From assembly GCA_034660915.1 (NCBI GenBank), contig JAYEKE010000030.1, positions 1-49,991 on the forward strand: a DNA stretch of 49,991 bases, read 5' to 3'. The notes under the pieces were generated by a model. The model did not search any database, was not told where the DNA came from, and saw nothing but the letters and a program-made list of their open reading frames with translations. Positions 8,264 through 16,423 of the stretch are shown here, one piece after another. This DNA is from Pseudomonadota bacterium (GTDB lineage: Bacteria > Desulfobacterota > Anaeroferrophillalia > Anaeroferrophillales > Anaeroferrophillaceae). Numbering within the stretch: the first letter of the stretch is position 1; each line of letters opens with the position of its first letter. A program made the translations under genes and the position numbers.

Positions 8264-9331
8264 ATGGAAAATCTAGAGGAAAGATTAACGCTTTGGTACA
8301 ACGAACTGAAAGGGGATAATTTCCCTTTGGTCGGCAAGAAAAACGCGAATCTCGGTGAAATGTTAAAGGCCGGCATCCCCATCAGCCCCGGGTTTGCCAT
8401 TACTATCCATGCCAATGACGTTTTCATGCGGGAGTCCGGGGTCAAGTCTGAACTGGAAAAATTAATTGCCAATGAGTGTCGGGAATCGACCCCTGATAAC
8501 ATTGCTTATTTAAGTAAGTTTGCCATGGCGGCCATAGAAAAAGCTTCCATGCCGCCGGCCCTGGAAAAACATATTCTGGAGGAGTATCACCGCCTATGTG
8601 AGCATTGTGGGGTTGAGGCTTTGCCGGTTGCGGTACGTTCGAGCGGGGCTGTGAGTATGCCGGGACAGATGGAGACCTATCTCAATATCAGGGGTGATCG
8701 GGATTTATCCGATTATATTCGCAAGTGCTGGGCAAGTTCGTATTGTGTCGAGGCGCTTACCTATCGGATAAATCGTGAGCTTGGAGTCCTTTTCAATATC
8801 GGCGTCGGCATTCCGAAAATGGTTAACTCCAGAATCGCCGGGGTTATTTTTACGATTAATCCGCTGAATGGCGATCCTTCAAAGATTTCTATCGATGCCA
8901 GCTACGGTCTGGGTGAAGCGGTGGTCAGCGGACTGGTGACTCCGGATACCTATTTGATTGATAAGATCACTTTGGATCCGGTCAAAATTGTCAGGGGAAG
9001 CAAAGAGATTGAGTGTGTCTATCGTGAAGGTGGCAGTGACATCGTCGAACGGGAGGTGGATGAAGAACGTCGCCAGATCAATGCTTTAAGTCAGAAAGAG
9101 CTGCGACATTTGTGCATTGTATCTAAAAAAATAGAAAAGTATTATGGTAAAGCCTATGATATAGAATTTGGGATTGATGCCGATTTGCTGTTCCCTGAAA
9201 ATGTTATCATTCTCCAGGTTCGGCCGGAATCAATCTGGAACAAAAAAAAGGCCGAGAAAAAAACCGCGGAACCGACCGATGCCATGAATATGATTTTGAA
9301 ACAATTGATGACTGGAGTTAAGTTCAATTGA
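8264..9331 (+). CDS. Phenylphosphate synthase beta-like subunit (PEP synthase N-terminal ATP-grasp domain)
   Basis: 355 residues from the ATG at 8264, with GGAAG five bases upstream. It corresponds to only the ATP-binding half of PEP synthase/pyruvate phosphate dikinase: VGKKNANLGEML near the N-terminus, AVRSSGAVSMPGQ at about 123-135, IAGVIFTINPLNGD, ASYGLGEAVVSGLVTPDTY, and the terminal ILQVRPES. The swivelling histidine domain is missing because it is in the preceding gene, as in phenylphosphate synthase, where the 40-kDa subunit charges the 70-kDa subunit's histidine from ATP. A lysine-rich tail follows the catalytic domain. The pair is separated from its partner by a stable hairpin, and a second palindrome covers its stop codon. 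Confidence 0.82.
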   Translation: MENLEERLTLWYNELKGDNFPLVGKKNANLGEMLKAGIPISPGFAITIHANDVFMRESGVKSELEKLIANECRESTPDNIAYLSKFAMAAIEKASMPPALEKHILEEYHRLCEHCGVEALPVAVRSSGAVSMPGQMETYLNIRGDRDLSDYIRKCWASSYCVEALTYRINRELGVLFNIGVGIPKMVNSRIAGVIFTINPLNGDPSKISIDASYGLGEAVVSGLVTPDTYLIDKITLDPVKIVRGSKEIECVYREGGSDIVEREVDEERRQINALSQKELRHLCIVSKKIEKYYGKAYDIEFGIDADLLFPENVIILQVRPESIWNKKKAEKKTAEPTDAMNMILKQLMTGVKFN

Positions 9332-9351
9332 ACTTAAACCAGTCTCCAGTC
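9310..9351 (+). repeat. Nested palindrome covering the beta-subunit stop codon
   Basis: A perfect 20-nt palindrome (9318-9337) is enclosed by an outer 8-bp pair, GACTGGAG at 9310-9317 and CTCCAGTC at 9344-9351. The stop codon at 9329-9331 lies inside. No clear T-run follows. It may act as a transcript processing or attenuation site between the kinase-like pair and ubiD. Confidence 0.6.
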
Positions 9352-9442
9352 TCAAAAGAATTAACCATTGCCAGGAGACAATTCAATTTTAAGAAGAATG
9401 GACGGGCATTAAACCAACAACACATACATTGAGGTGCAAAAA

Positions 9443-10858
9443 ATGGATTTAAGAGAGTTTATTTCCAAGTGTGAAGCAGCCAACAAATTAAAGCGTATTA
9501 GCAAGGAAGTTGACTGGAACCTGGAATTGTCCCATATTTCCAAGATCAACGAGGAAAAAGATGGTGGAGCCCTGCTTTTCGAAAATGTCAAAGGCTATAA
9601 AAACTCGGTCCTGACCGGCGCCTATTCAACCAAGGAGAATTTTGCCATTGCCCTGGGGATGCCCATTGGCACTTCCATGTGTGAGATGTCAAGAAAGTGG
9701 ATGCAGCTGGCCATCAAAAAACTCATTCCGCCGCGAGTGGTTAAAGATGGTCCGATTTTAGAAAATATTATCGAGCGCGATCAGGTCAACCTCTTTGATT
9801 TTCCGGTGCCGCAGATGTATCCACAGGACGGCGGGCGCTTTATTGGTACTGCATACTCACTGGTTACCAGAGATCCCGAAACCGGTTGGGTTAACCTGGG
9901 CACCTACCGTATGCAGATTCTTGATGAAAAAAGTGCCGGAATTCAGATCATCAAGGGTAAGCATGCCGATTTCATGATGAAAAAATATCTGGAAATGGGG
10001 AAAAAGATGCCGGCTCTGGCCGTAATCGGTGGCGATCCCTTAGGTTTTCTCACCGGTTCAACCCTGGTTTCAGCAGAGACCAGTGAATACGAAGTAATGG
10101 GGGCTCTGCGTGGTGAACCGATTGATGTTATTGAGAGTGAAAGTAATGGCCTGCCCTTCCTCGCTAATGCAGAAATTGTCCTCGAGGGTGAGGTTGACCC
10201 TAATTCTGATAACTGGCGCCAAGAAGGTCCCTTTGGAGAATATACTGGTTACTATTCAGGGAAAAAGAGTGATGAATGGCCTAAACCCTGGCTTGATGTT
10301 CAGCGTATATACCATCGTAACGATTACATCTTATGGTCCACCACGGTCGGGAAACCGATTACAGATACCCATATGATTCAGTCTTTGAACCGGACTGCAA
10401 CCTTATGGACAGATCTTGAAACGGCGAGGGTTCCTGGAATCCAGTCGGTCTATATCCCGGCCTCATCCACCGGTCGTTTCTGGGCCATAGTTTCGGTCAA
10501 ACAGATGTATCCAGGACATCCAAACCATATAGCCGATGCCGTTTACGGCTCAACCACCGGCCATTATGGCATGAAGGGAGTCATTGTTGTTGATGATGAT
10601 ATCCCTGCTGATGACTGGAACAAAGTTATGTGGGCCATGTCTGTACGTTACGATCCCAAACGGGATACGGAGATTATCAAACGGGGGCGTTCCACTCCGC
10701 TTGACCCCGCCCTGCACCATAGTGAACGTGAAATCGTTTCGCGGATTATCATCGATGCCTGTACTCCGTATGAATGGGATCGTAAGCCGATGGAGATTTT
10801 TCTTGATAAAGATATGGAGAAAAAAGTTCGGGACAACTGGGACAGTTACGGTATCTAA
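9443..10858 (+). CDS. UbiD-family prenyl-FMN-dependent carboxylase/decarboxylase
   Basis: 471 residues from the ATG at 9443 (GAGG eight bases upstream). The family's cofactor and catalytic residues are readable: VNLGTYRMQ with Asn151 and Arg156, KGKH with His174, and EGPFGEYTG with Glu261 and Glu266. They give the Arg-Glu-Glu set that supports (de)carboxylation on prenylated FMN. UbiD relatives include the phenylphosphate carboxylase alpha/beta subunits and LpdC/ShdC-type hydroxyarylic acid decarboxylases. Position after the synthase pair favours carboxylation of phenylphosphate to a hydroxybenzoate. Only one UbiD gene is present, whereas phenylphosphate carboxylase of Thauera has two. The cofactor would come from the UbiX gene at 11572. 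Confidence 0.88.
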   Translation: MDLREFISKCEAANKLKRISKEVDWNLELSHISKINEEKDGGALLFENVKGYKNSVLTGAYSTKENFAIALGMPIGTSMCEMSRKWMQLAIKKLIPPRVVKDGPILENIIERDQVNLFDFPVPQMYPQDGGRFIGTAYSLVTRDPETGWVNLGTYRMQILDEKSAGIQIIKGKHADFMMKKYLEMGKKMPALAVIGGDPLGFLTGSTLVSAETSEYEVMGALRGEPIDVIESESNGLPFLANAEIVLEGEVDPNSDNWRQEGPFGEYTGYYSGKKSDEWPKPWLDVQRIYHRNDYILWSTTVGKPITDTHMIQSLNRTATLWTDLETARVPGIQSVYIPASSTGRFWAIVSVKQMYPGHPNHIADAVYGSTTGHYGMKGVIVVDDDIPADDWNKVMWAMSVRYDPKRDTEIIKRGRSTPLDPALHHSEREIVSRIIIDACTPYEWDRKPMEIFLDKDMEKKVRDNWDSYGI

Positions 10859-10874
10859 ACAGTAAAGTTAAAGC

Positions 10875-10902
10875 TGGCGGAGCATTGCCAACAGCTCCGC
10901 CA
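10875..10902 (+). repeat. GC-rich hairpin after ubiD
   Basis: A 9-bp perfect stem, TGGCGGAGC/GCTCCGCCA, with a 10-nt loop, 16 bp after the ubiD stop. There is no real T-run (CCTTTGAC follows), so it is at best a weak terminator. It predates the element inserted just downstream. Confidence 0.5.
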
Positions 10903-10908
10903 CCTTTG

Positions 10909-11153
10909 ACTATTTTCAAATCATATCAACTTTCTGACTTGTATTGCCAGGGACATATTAGCAGGATGTTCGGGCTTGGCTCATAGCGGTATTGGCCGCC
11001 GAACGAATCACACGATGTGATTCGCGGCGGACGCCTCGGAAGCGGGCCATGGACGGCCGGCGAGAATGAGCGAGAGCCATGCCGGAACATCCCTGGAAAT
11101 TTCTTTCCGCTGTTTTTAGAACAACTCAGAAAGTTTAACTATTTTCAAATCAT
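10909..11153 (+). mobile_element. MITE-like palindromic element, copy A, with 16-bp flanking direct repeat
   Basis: The element (10925-11137, 213 bp) has imperfect terminal inverted repeats around AACTTTCTGA, a nearly invariant 129-bp GC-rich core (10964-11092) and no coding capacity of its own. It is bracketed by an exact direct repeat, ACTATTTTCAAATCAT, at 10909-10924 and 11138-11153, which looks like a target-site duplication. The right copy of the repeat supplies the start codon of the next gene. Removing the element and one repeat would put lpdD about 50 bp after ubiD. Internal hairpins include CGAATCACA-CGA-TGTGATTCG. Confidence 0.85.
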
Positions 11154-11535
11154 GAAAAAAATAGAGTCAATTTACAGCGACAAAAATAGTGATTACTCAT
11201 TAATGGCAACCATAATAGGTCTTGACAGCGATGATGTAGTTGTCGTGGTTACGGGAGGCTATGATCATATCGGCGCAATCGGTCTGGCGATTCCCCGGCC
11301 CAGCCTTGAAGATCAAAGCCGTACCAGTGCTACCTCATCCATATTAACCATGTTAGGGCATAAAGAAGATGTCGTGGCCAGGTATGTCAGCGAAGAAGTT
11401 GCGGCCGCCACTAACCGCAATGTCGTAGTTATAGCTGGGATTCATTATGATAATTTGGTTCAGGAGGATCTTGAAACTTTGCGTGAACAGTGGGTTGTAC
11501 TGACAAAAAAAATAATCGCCCACATCAACCAATAG
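11152..11535 (+). CDS. LpdD-like protein (small partner of UbiD-type decarboxylases)
   Basis: 127 residues from the ATG at 11152; longer in-frame starts lie inside the inserted repeat and are rejected. Conserved blocks are VVVTGGYDHIGAI (32-44), IPRPSL (47-52), SATSSILTMLGHKED (59-73) and VVIAGIHYDN (92-101). These match the LpdD/VdcD family, a small protein encoded with gallate, vanillate and 4-hydroxybenzoate decarboxylases and proposed to help the prenyl-FMN enzyme. Its place between ubiD and ubiX reproduces the usual B-C-D gene set. The inserted element directly upstream must have changed its leader and ribosome site: no good Shine-Dalgarno sequence is visible. Confidence 0.8.
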   Translation: MKKIESIYSDKNSDYSLMATIIGLDSDDVVVVVTGGYDHIGAIGLAIPRPSLEDQSRTSATSSILTMLGHKEDVVARYVSEEVAAATNRNVVVIAGIHYDNLVQEDLETLREQWVVLTKKIIAHINQ

Positions 11536-11571
11536 CAATTATCTGTTGCTTTATTTGAAATTTTAAAACTA

Positions 11572-12159
11572 ATGAAAAAAAGAAAGATCATAATCGGTAT
11601 ATCAGGGGCATCAGGAACCATTTATGGCGTCAGACTGCTGGAAACGTTGAAAAACTACCAGGAGATTGAAACTCATTTGGTTATTTCTGATATCGCAAAA
11701 GAGATAATTCAACATGAAAACGGTCGGGATCCTGATGAAGTTTTAAGACTGGCTGATATCGTCCACCCGATTACTAATCTCGGGGCGGCAATTTCAAGCG
11801 GATCTTTTCTGACTGAAGGGATGATTATTGCGCCCTGTTCGATCAAATCCCTGTCCGGAATTGCCAACTCATATAATGACAACCTGTTGGTAAGGGCGGC
11901 GGATGTCTGTCTTAAAGAGAGGCGTAAATTGATTATCGTTTTGCGTGAAACCCCTTTGCATTTAGGGCACCTGGAATTGATGACCAGAGTGACCCGATAT
12001 GGAGCCACTTTGCTGCCGCCGATGCCATCTTTTTATCATAATCCTGAAACTATTGATGATATAATCAACCAGACAGTGGGCAAGGTGCTGGATAATTTCG
12101 GCATAGTACATAATCTTTTTAAACGCTGGAAAAGCGAGGAGGCGGGAAATGACGCATGA
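11572..12159 (+). CDS. ubiX: UbiX-family flavin prenyltransferase
   Basis: 195 residues. It contains the flavoprotein motif GISGASGTIYGVRLLE (9-24), SGSFLTEGMIIAPCSIKSLSGIANSYNDNLLVRAADV and the C-terminal RETPLHLGHLELM block with LLPPMPSFYHNPETIDDI. UbiX enzymes join a dimethylallyl group to reduced FMN and make the prenyl-FMN used by UbiD enzymes. It therefore serves the UbiD protein at 9443. No strong ribosome-binding site precedes the ATG. Its 3' end overlaps the next gene by 11 bp, which suggests translational coupling. Confidence 0.93.
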   Translation: MKKRKIIIGISGASGTIYGVRLLETLKNYQEIETHLVISDIAKEIIQHENGRDPDEVLRLADIVHPITNLGAAISSGSFLTEGMIIAPCSIKSLSGIANSYNDNLLVRAADVCLKERRKLIIVLRETPLHLGHLELMTRVTRYGATLLPPMPSFYHNPETIDDIINQTVGKVLDNFGIVHNLFKRWKSEEAGNDA

Positions 12160-13132
12160 ATCACGATTGAGATTACTGGTAGCAGGGTTGCTGATTTTTT
12201 TAACCGTTTTGATCAGTGCATCCGCCTGGGCCGGCGGTGGGCAGAGTTATCCTGAAGGGGCCGAATCCTTCATGGTTGGAGCTGCTCCACCTCCAGGATT
12301 CTATTTTAAGAATTATGCCTATTACTACCATGCCAATGATTTGAAAGATGATCATGGCGATGATATGGATGTTTTTGATGATCTGACGGTCTGGGCCGAG
12401 GTTATGAGATTTATCTGGATCAGCAAGTATGAGCTCCTGGGTGGTAATTACGGCCAGCATGCCTTCCTGCCCTTCCTTGATGTCAGCCTTGATTTCAATG
12501 CACCGGTGGGGCCAAAATCCAAGGATAACTATGATGACAGCGACGTTCCCTATATCATCTACAGTCCCTTTCTCCTGACCCATCATTTTCTTGAAGGCAA
12601 ACTACACACAGTATTCTCGCTGCCTGATATTTATATCCCCGTTGGTGATGAAGAAGGGAATATGGCTGGTGTCGGCCATAATTTCTGGACTTTTGAGCCG
12701 GTTTTTGCCATCACCTACATGCCGACACCGTCTTGGGAATTCTCCCTGAAATTCATGTATGATTTCAATACCGAGCAGGATGATTGTCCGACGCCTTATG
12801 GTTTCAATGTTGACCGTACCCCCGGTGACGAGTTCCATTTCGATTACAGTGTCTCATATGGGATTACAAAAAGCCTTCGGGTTGGCATCAATGGTTACTA
12901 CTATAAGCAGGTAAGTGATGATGATTATGATATCGACAGCAGCTTGCCGGCCCCGGTCCGCGATCTTTTAGAAGATGATGAAGGCAATCATAGTCAAGTG
13001 TTTGCTGCAGGTCCGGGTATCTGGTACAATTACAAAAATATGTTTTTTGAGTTGAGAACCCAGTTTGAGTTTGAGGCCGAAAACAAGACTGAAGGTCAGA
13101 ATGTCTGGTTTAATTTAGTCTATGCCTTCTAG
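12149..13132 (+). CDS. Outer membrane channel of the MetA-pathway phenol-degradation type
   Basis: 327 residues with an N-terminal signal peptide (MTHESRLRLLVAGLLIFLTVLISASAWA) and an exported domain rich in alternating aromatic/polar beta strands. It ends in the hydrophobic-aromatic VWFNLVYAF typical of outer membrane barrels. The pattern, including GAAPPPGFYFKNYAYYY at the mature N-terminus, fits the 'phenol MetA pathway' family of small barrels, thought to admit hydrophobic aromatics. The start overlaps ubiX by 11 bp and has a GGAGG site. Its presence in the same transcript supports an aromatic compound as pathway substrate. A second palindromic repeat follows it. Confidence 0.8.
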   Translation: MTHESRLRLLVAGLLIFLTVLISASAWAGGGQSYPEGAESFMVGAAPPPGFYFKNYAYYYHANDLKDDHGDDMDVFDDLTVWAEVMRFIWISKYELLGGNYGQHAFLPFLDVSLDFNAPVGPKSKDNYDDSDVPYIIYSPFLLTHHFLEGKLHTVFSLPDIYIPVGDEEGNMAGVGHNFWTFEPVFAITYMPTPSWEFSLKFMYDFNTEQDDCPTPYGFNVDRTPGDEFHFDYSVSYGITKSLRVGINGYYYKQVSDDDYDIDSSLPAPVRDLLEDDEGNHSQVFAAGPGIWYNYKNMFFELRTQFEFEAENKTEGQNVWFNLVYAF

Positions 13133-13280
13133 GAGTGCGGGGGCCTGAAAAGGCTCTGGGTAATCACAAACTCGGGATGATGGCTGTCTGCACTTCATGG
13201 TGCCGGAATTGATATTTGTGACCGGAAGAGGCAGCTTTCATCCCTTATTTTGCCAAAAAATCGGTGTAGAACTAATAACA

Positions 13281-13495
13281 ACTCAACTTTATTACTTGCA
13301 TTGCCAGAGAACCATTGCCAGATGTTCGGGCTTGGCTCATAGCGGTATTGGCCGCCGAACGAATCACACGATGTGATTCGCGGCGGACGCCTCGGAAGCC
13401 GGCCATGGACGGCCGGCGAGAATGAGCGAGAGCCATGCCGGAACATCCCTGGAAATTTCTTTCAGCTGTTTTTAGAGTAATTCAGAAAGTTGAGT
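13281..13495 (+). mobile_element. MITE-like palindromic element, copy B
   Basis: 215 bp with perfect 10-bp ends ACTCAACTTT / AAAGTTGAGT. The 129-bp core (13320-13448) differs from copies A and C at only one to three positions. No convincing flanking duplication is visible. It separates the outer membrane channel gene from the ligase gene, whose ribosome site begins about ten bases after the right end. The segment 13133-13280 between the channel gene and the element holds no feature I can support. Confidence 0.85.
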
Positions 13496-13519
13496 GACAA
13501 GATAAAGAGTGAGGGAAAG

Positions 13520-15172
13520 ATGCGCGTAATCAGGTACACAGATGAGATGATTGAGGAGTTTAAGGCGGATGGTTACTGGACAACCGAAACTTTCTATGAC
13601 TTCTGGGAGAAAAACGCCAGTGAACTGGCTGACCGGGAGGCGCTGGTCGACTCTAGGTACAGGATAACCTGGGGAGAAGCTCTGCCTTTGGTTAATTCGA
13701 TTGCCGCTCATTTTATTTCCCGGGGAATTTCCAGGGACGCCCGGATTATTATTCAGGTACCGAATACCGCCTTTGGTTTCCTGGCCCGTATTGCTGCCGA
13801 AAGGGCCGGTCTGGTCGCCCTGGTAGCTTATCCCTACCTGCGGGAAAAAGAGCTTGACTACATGTTGGAAAGAACCCAGGCGGAAGCGGTGGTCTGCCCT
13901 TTTGAATACCGAAATTTTAATTATCTTGAGATGTTTAAAAATTTGAATCAAAAACATCAATGCATAAAATATTACTATCTGCTGGAGGAAGAGCTTCCTG
14001 CCGGGATGGGGGATGAAGTCTTCTCGTTGATCAAGGCGGCGCAGGAGCGAAAACAGCTTGGTGATGAAGAATACCGGCAGCGCCGTTTTGATCCCTGTCG
14101 TAATGTCTGTCTGCTGACCTCAACCACCGGGACCACCGGTATTCCCAAACTGGTTGAATGGCCAATCGCATCACGTCTCTGTACCTCTAAATCCCGGGTC
14201 GATCTTTGGGATTTGACCAGCGAAGATGTTACTTTTGCCATTGCCCCCCATGCCGGAGGTGCCGGGGGAACCCTGACCTATTTTGCTGCTCCCCTGGTGG
14301 GAGCCAAAGTGGTGCTGCTGGAAGATTTTGATCCTGAGCTGGCCCTGGCAACCGTTGAGAAAGAGAGCTGCACGGCAATCGGTGTCGTGCCGACCCATCT
14401 GGTCAGGATGTTGGAGAAAGATGTGGAAAAATACAATCTTTCCAGCCTGCGTTTTATCCGTTCGGCCGGAGGCTATCTCTCACCGCAACTGGCTGAAGAT
14501 GCTGAAAACCGTCTCGGGGGAGCTATTACCAGCGATCTGGGAACTCAGGATGTGGGTTCTGTTTCCGGCTGCAAGGTAACCGACCCGGTTGATTTGCGGC
14601 GTCGGACTGTTGGCCGGGCCCTGCCGGGAAATGTCGTCAAACTGCTTGATGACGATGACAACGAGGTTCCTGAGGGCGAGGCTGGGGGTTTGTGGTTTAG
14701 AGGTCCCCACGCTCCGGCCGGCTATTATCGCGATCTTGAAACCACGATGACGGTTTTTCGTGAAGATGGTTGGACCACCACCGGCGATTTGGTAAAATAC
14801 GATCGGGGCTGCCTGTGGATTATGGGACGCAAAAAAGATATGATCATCCGTGGCGGCCAGAATATCTACCCGGCCGAGATCGAAGGGTTGCTGAACGAAC
14901 ATCCCGCGGTTGCCAATGTTGCCGTGGTGGCTATGCCGGATCCTGAATTTGGCGAAAAAGCCTGCGCCTTCACGATTTTGAAAAAAGGCGGTTCCCTTAC
15001 CTTTCAGGAGATGGTTGATTTTCTCAAAGAAAAGCAGATCGCCCGCTACAAGTTGCCGGAACGACACGAGATCATTGATGCTTTTCCGACGGTCGGTGAT
15101 TCCGGTAAAGTGAATAAAAATACCTTGAAAACTATCATTGCCGATAAATTGAAAAGTGAGGCAGGGAACTGA
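13520..15172 (+). CDS. AMP-forming acyl/aryl-CoA ligase (candidate hydroxybenzoate-CoA ligase)
   Basis: 550 residues from the ATG at 13520 (GAGGGAAAG just upstream). It belongs to the ANL superfamily: P-loop TSTTGTTGIPK at 200-210, the AGGYLSP region, WTTTGDLVKYD, the hinge GRKKDMIIRGGQNIYP near 436-451, and the catalytic lysine in DSGKVNK near 529. Such enzymes adenylate a carboxylate and transfer it to CoA or to a carrier. The 2,3-dihydroxybenzoate/aryl branch is suggested by the overall pattern (GGAGGTLTYFAAPLVGAKVVL). In this cluster the natural substrate would be the hydroxybenzoate made by the UbiD enzyme. A different aryl or acyl acid cannot be excluded. Confidence 0.82.
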   Translation: MRVIRYTDEMIEEFKADGYWTTETFYDFWEKNASELADREALVDSRYRITWGEALPLVNSIAAHFISRGISRDARIIIQVPNTAFGFLARIAAERAGLVALVAYPYLREKELDYMLERTQAEAVVCPFEYRNFNYLEMFKNLNQKHQCIKYYYLLEEELPAGMGDEVFSLIKAAQERKQLGDEEYRQRRFDPCRNVCLLTSTTGTTGIPKLVEWPIASRLCTSKSRVDLWDLTSEDVTFAIAPHAGGAGGTLTYFAAPLVGAKVVLLEDFDPELALATVEKESCTAIGVVPTHLVRMLEKDVEKYNLSSLRFIRSAGGYLSPQLAEDAENRLGGAITSDLGTQDVGSVSGCKVTDPVDLRRRTVGRALPGNVVKLLDDDDNEVPEGEAGGLWFRGPHAPAGYYRDLETTMTVFREDGWTTTGDLVKYDRGCLWIMGRKKDMIIRGGQNIYPAEIEGLLNEHPAVANVAVVAMPDPEFGEKACAFTILKKGGSLTFQEMVDFLKEKQIARYKLPERHEIIDAFPTVGDSGKVNKNTLKTIIADKLKSEAGN

Positions 15173-15190
15173 AGGTTACCCGAGGTAAAC

Positions 15191-16423
15191 ATGGAAAAAA
15201 CTATTCTTTTTATTGCCACCCTTGATACCAAAAACGTTGAATCCGAATATCTTAAGGAGGCGATCTATAAGATACCAGGTTGTCGGGTGCTGGTTATGGA
15301 TATTTCCATGGCTGCCCATGCTGTCGGAAATGCTGATATATCCGCGGCCGAGGTGGCTCGCAGTGGCGGCAGCACCATCGAGGAAATTAATCAATCACGG
15401 GAACGGGCCAAAATTACCGCCATTATGATTAAAGGCGCGGTTGCTATTGCCAAAGAGTTGCTGGAGGACAAAAAGATCGATGGGGTTATCGGCCTGGGAG
15501 GTTCAACCGGCTCCCTGATGGCTACCGATGTTATGAGGGCTCTGCCGTTTGGGGTGCCGAAAGTGATGGTTTCAGCGACTGCGGCCCTGCCGGGCCTGGC
15601 CACCCGCTATATCGGTACCGGCGACATTATGCTCTTTCACTCGGTTATTGAGATCGCTGGTCTTTCACCTTTGCTGAAAAATGTTCTGGAACGGGCGGCA
15701 GCTGCCATCGCCGGTATGGTTCAGGTTGATACCCCTGCCAAAGGGACGTTGCAGTCGACGGGCAAAAAAGCCATTGCCATGTCGCAGTTCGGTATTTGTG
15801 AGGGGTGTGCCTCGGCGGTAAGAATCCGCCTGGAAGCAAAAAATTATGATGTTATCAGTTTTTCGGCGGCCGGGGTCTGTGACCGGGCCATGGAAGAAAT
15901 GATTGCCAAGGGTCTTTTTGACGCGGTTATCGATCTGGCTCCGGGTGGGGTTGGAGAGTACCTGATGGAAGGGATGCGCTCAGCCGGTCCCCACCGCCTC
16001 GAAGCGGCCGGCAAACTAGGGATTCCCCAGATTATTGCTCCCAGTGGGGTGAACCTGATGAGCCCGCGCAAATCGCGCTACAAACCGGATTACCATAAGC
16101 GTAAAAAATTCGATCTCGATAAATTAAGGACGTTTCTGCGTCTCAATGAAGAAGAGATTATTCAAGTTGCCGTGGAGTTTGCTCGCAAACTGAACCAGGC
16201 AACCGGTTCGGTCAGAGTCCTTTTGCCCTTGCGTGGCTGGAGCTCAATTGATGGGTCCGAAAGCCAGATTTACGAGCCGGAGACCGATTATTTATTTATT
16301 GAAAACCTAAAGAAAAATATTAATAATAATCTGGTTGTTATTAAAACTTTTGATCTTAATCTTGAGGATGAAGCTTTTGCCACTCATGTGGTGGAGAACC
16401 TGTTAGATGTCTTACCTCAATGA
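15191..16423 (+). CDS. Tm-1-like (UPF0261) ATP-binding protein
   Basis: 410 residues, start at an ATG after GAGGTAAAC, 18 bp behind the ligase. It matches the UPF0261 family whose plant member is the N-terminal part of the tomato Tm-1 resistance protein: ILFIATLDTKNVESEYL at the start, GVIGLGGSTGSLMATDVMRALPFGVPKVMVSA, TRYIGTGDIMLFHSVIEIAGLSP, DLAPGGVGEYLMEG and APSGVNLMSPRKSRYKP. The family binds ATP, but no bacterial reaction is established to my knowledge. The tight spacing with the ligase suggests a role in the same aromatic pathway, possibly regulatory. The 3' end overlaps the next gene by 17 bp. Confidence 0.85.
   Translation: MEKTILFIATLDTKNVESEYLKEAIYKIPGCRVLVMDISMAAHAVGNADISAAEVARSGGSTIEEINQSRERAKITAIMIKGAVAIAKELLEDKKIDGVIGLGGSTGSLMATDVMRALPFGVPKVMVSATAALPGLATRYIGTGDIMLFHSVIEIAGLSPLLKNVLERAAAAIAGMVQVDTPAKGTLQSTGKKAIAMSQFGICEGCASAVRIRLEAKNYDVISFSAAGVCDRAMEEMIAKGLFDAVIDLAPGGVGEYLMEGMRSAGPHRLEAAGKLGIPQIIAPSGVNLMSPRKSRYKPDYHKRKKFDLDKLRTFLRLNEEEIIQVAVEFARKLNQATGSVRVLLPLRGWSSIDGSESQIYEPETDYLFIENLKKNINNNLVVIKTFDLNLEDEAFATHVVENLLDVLPQ

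Noticed and set aside
11017-11151. N-terminal extension of the LpdD-like protein upstream of 11152
   Set aside because: The extension is encoded by the inserted palindromic element and reads as RGGRLGSGPWTAGENE, with no family similarity.
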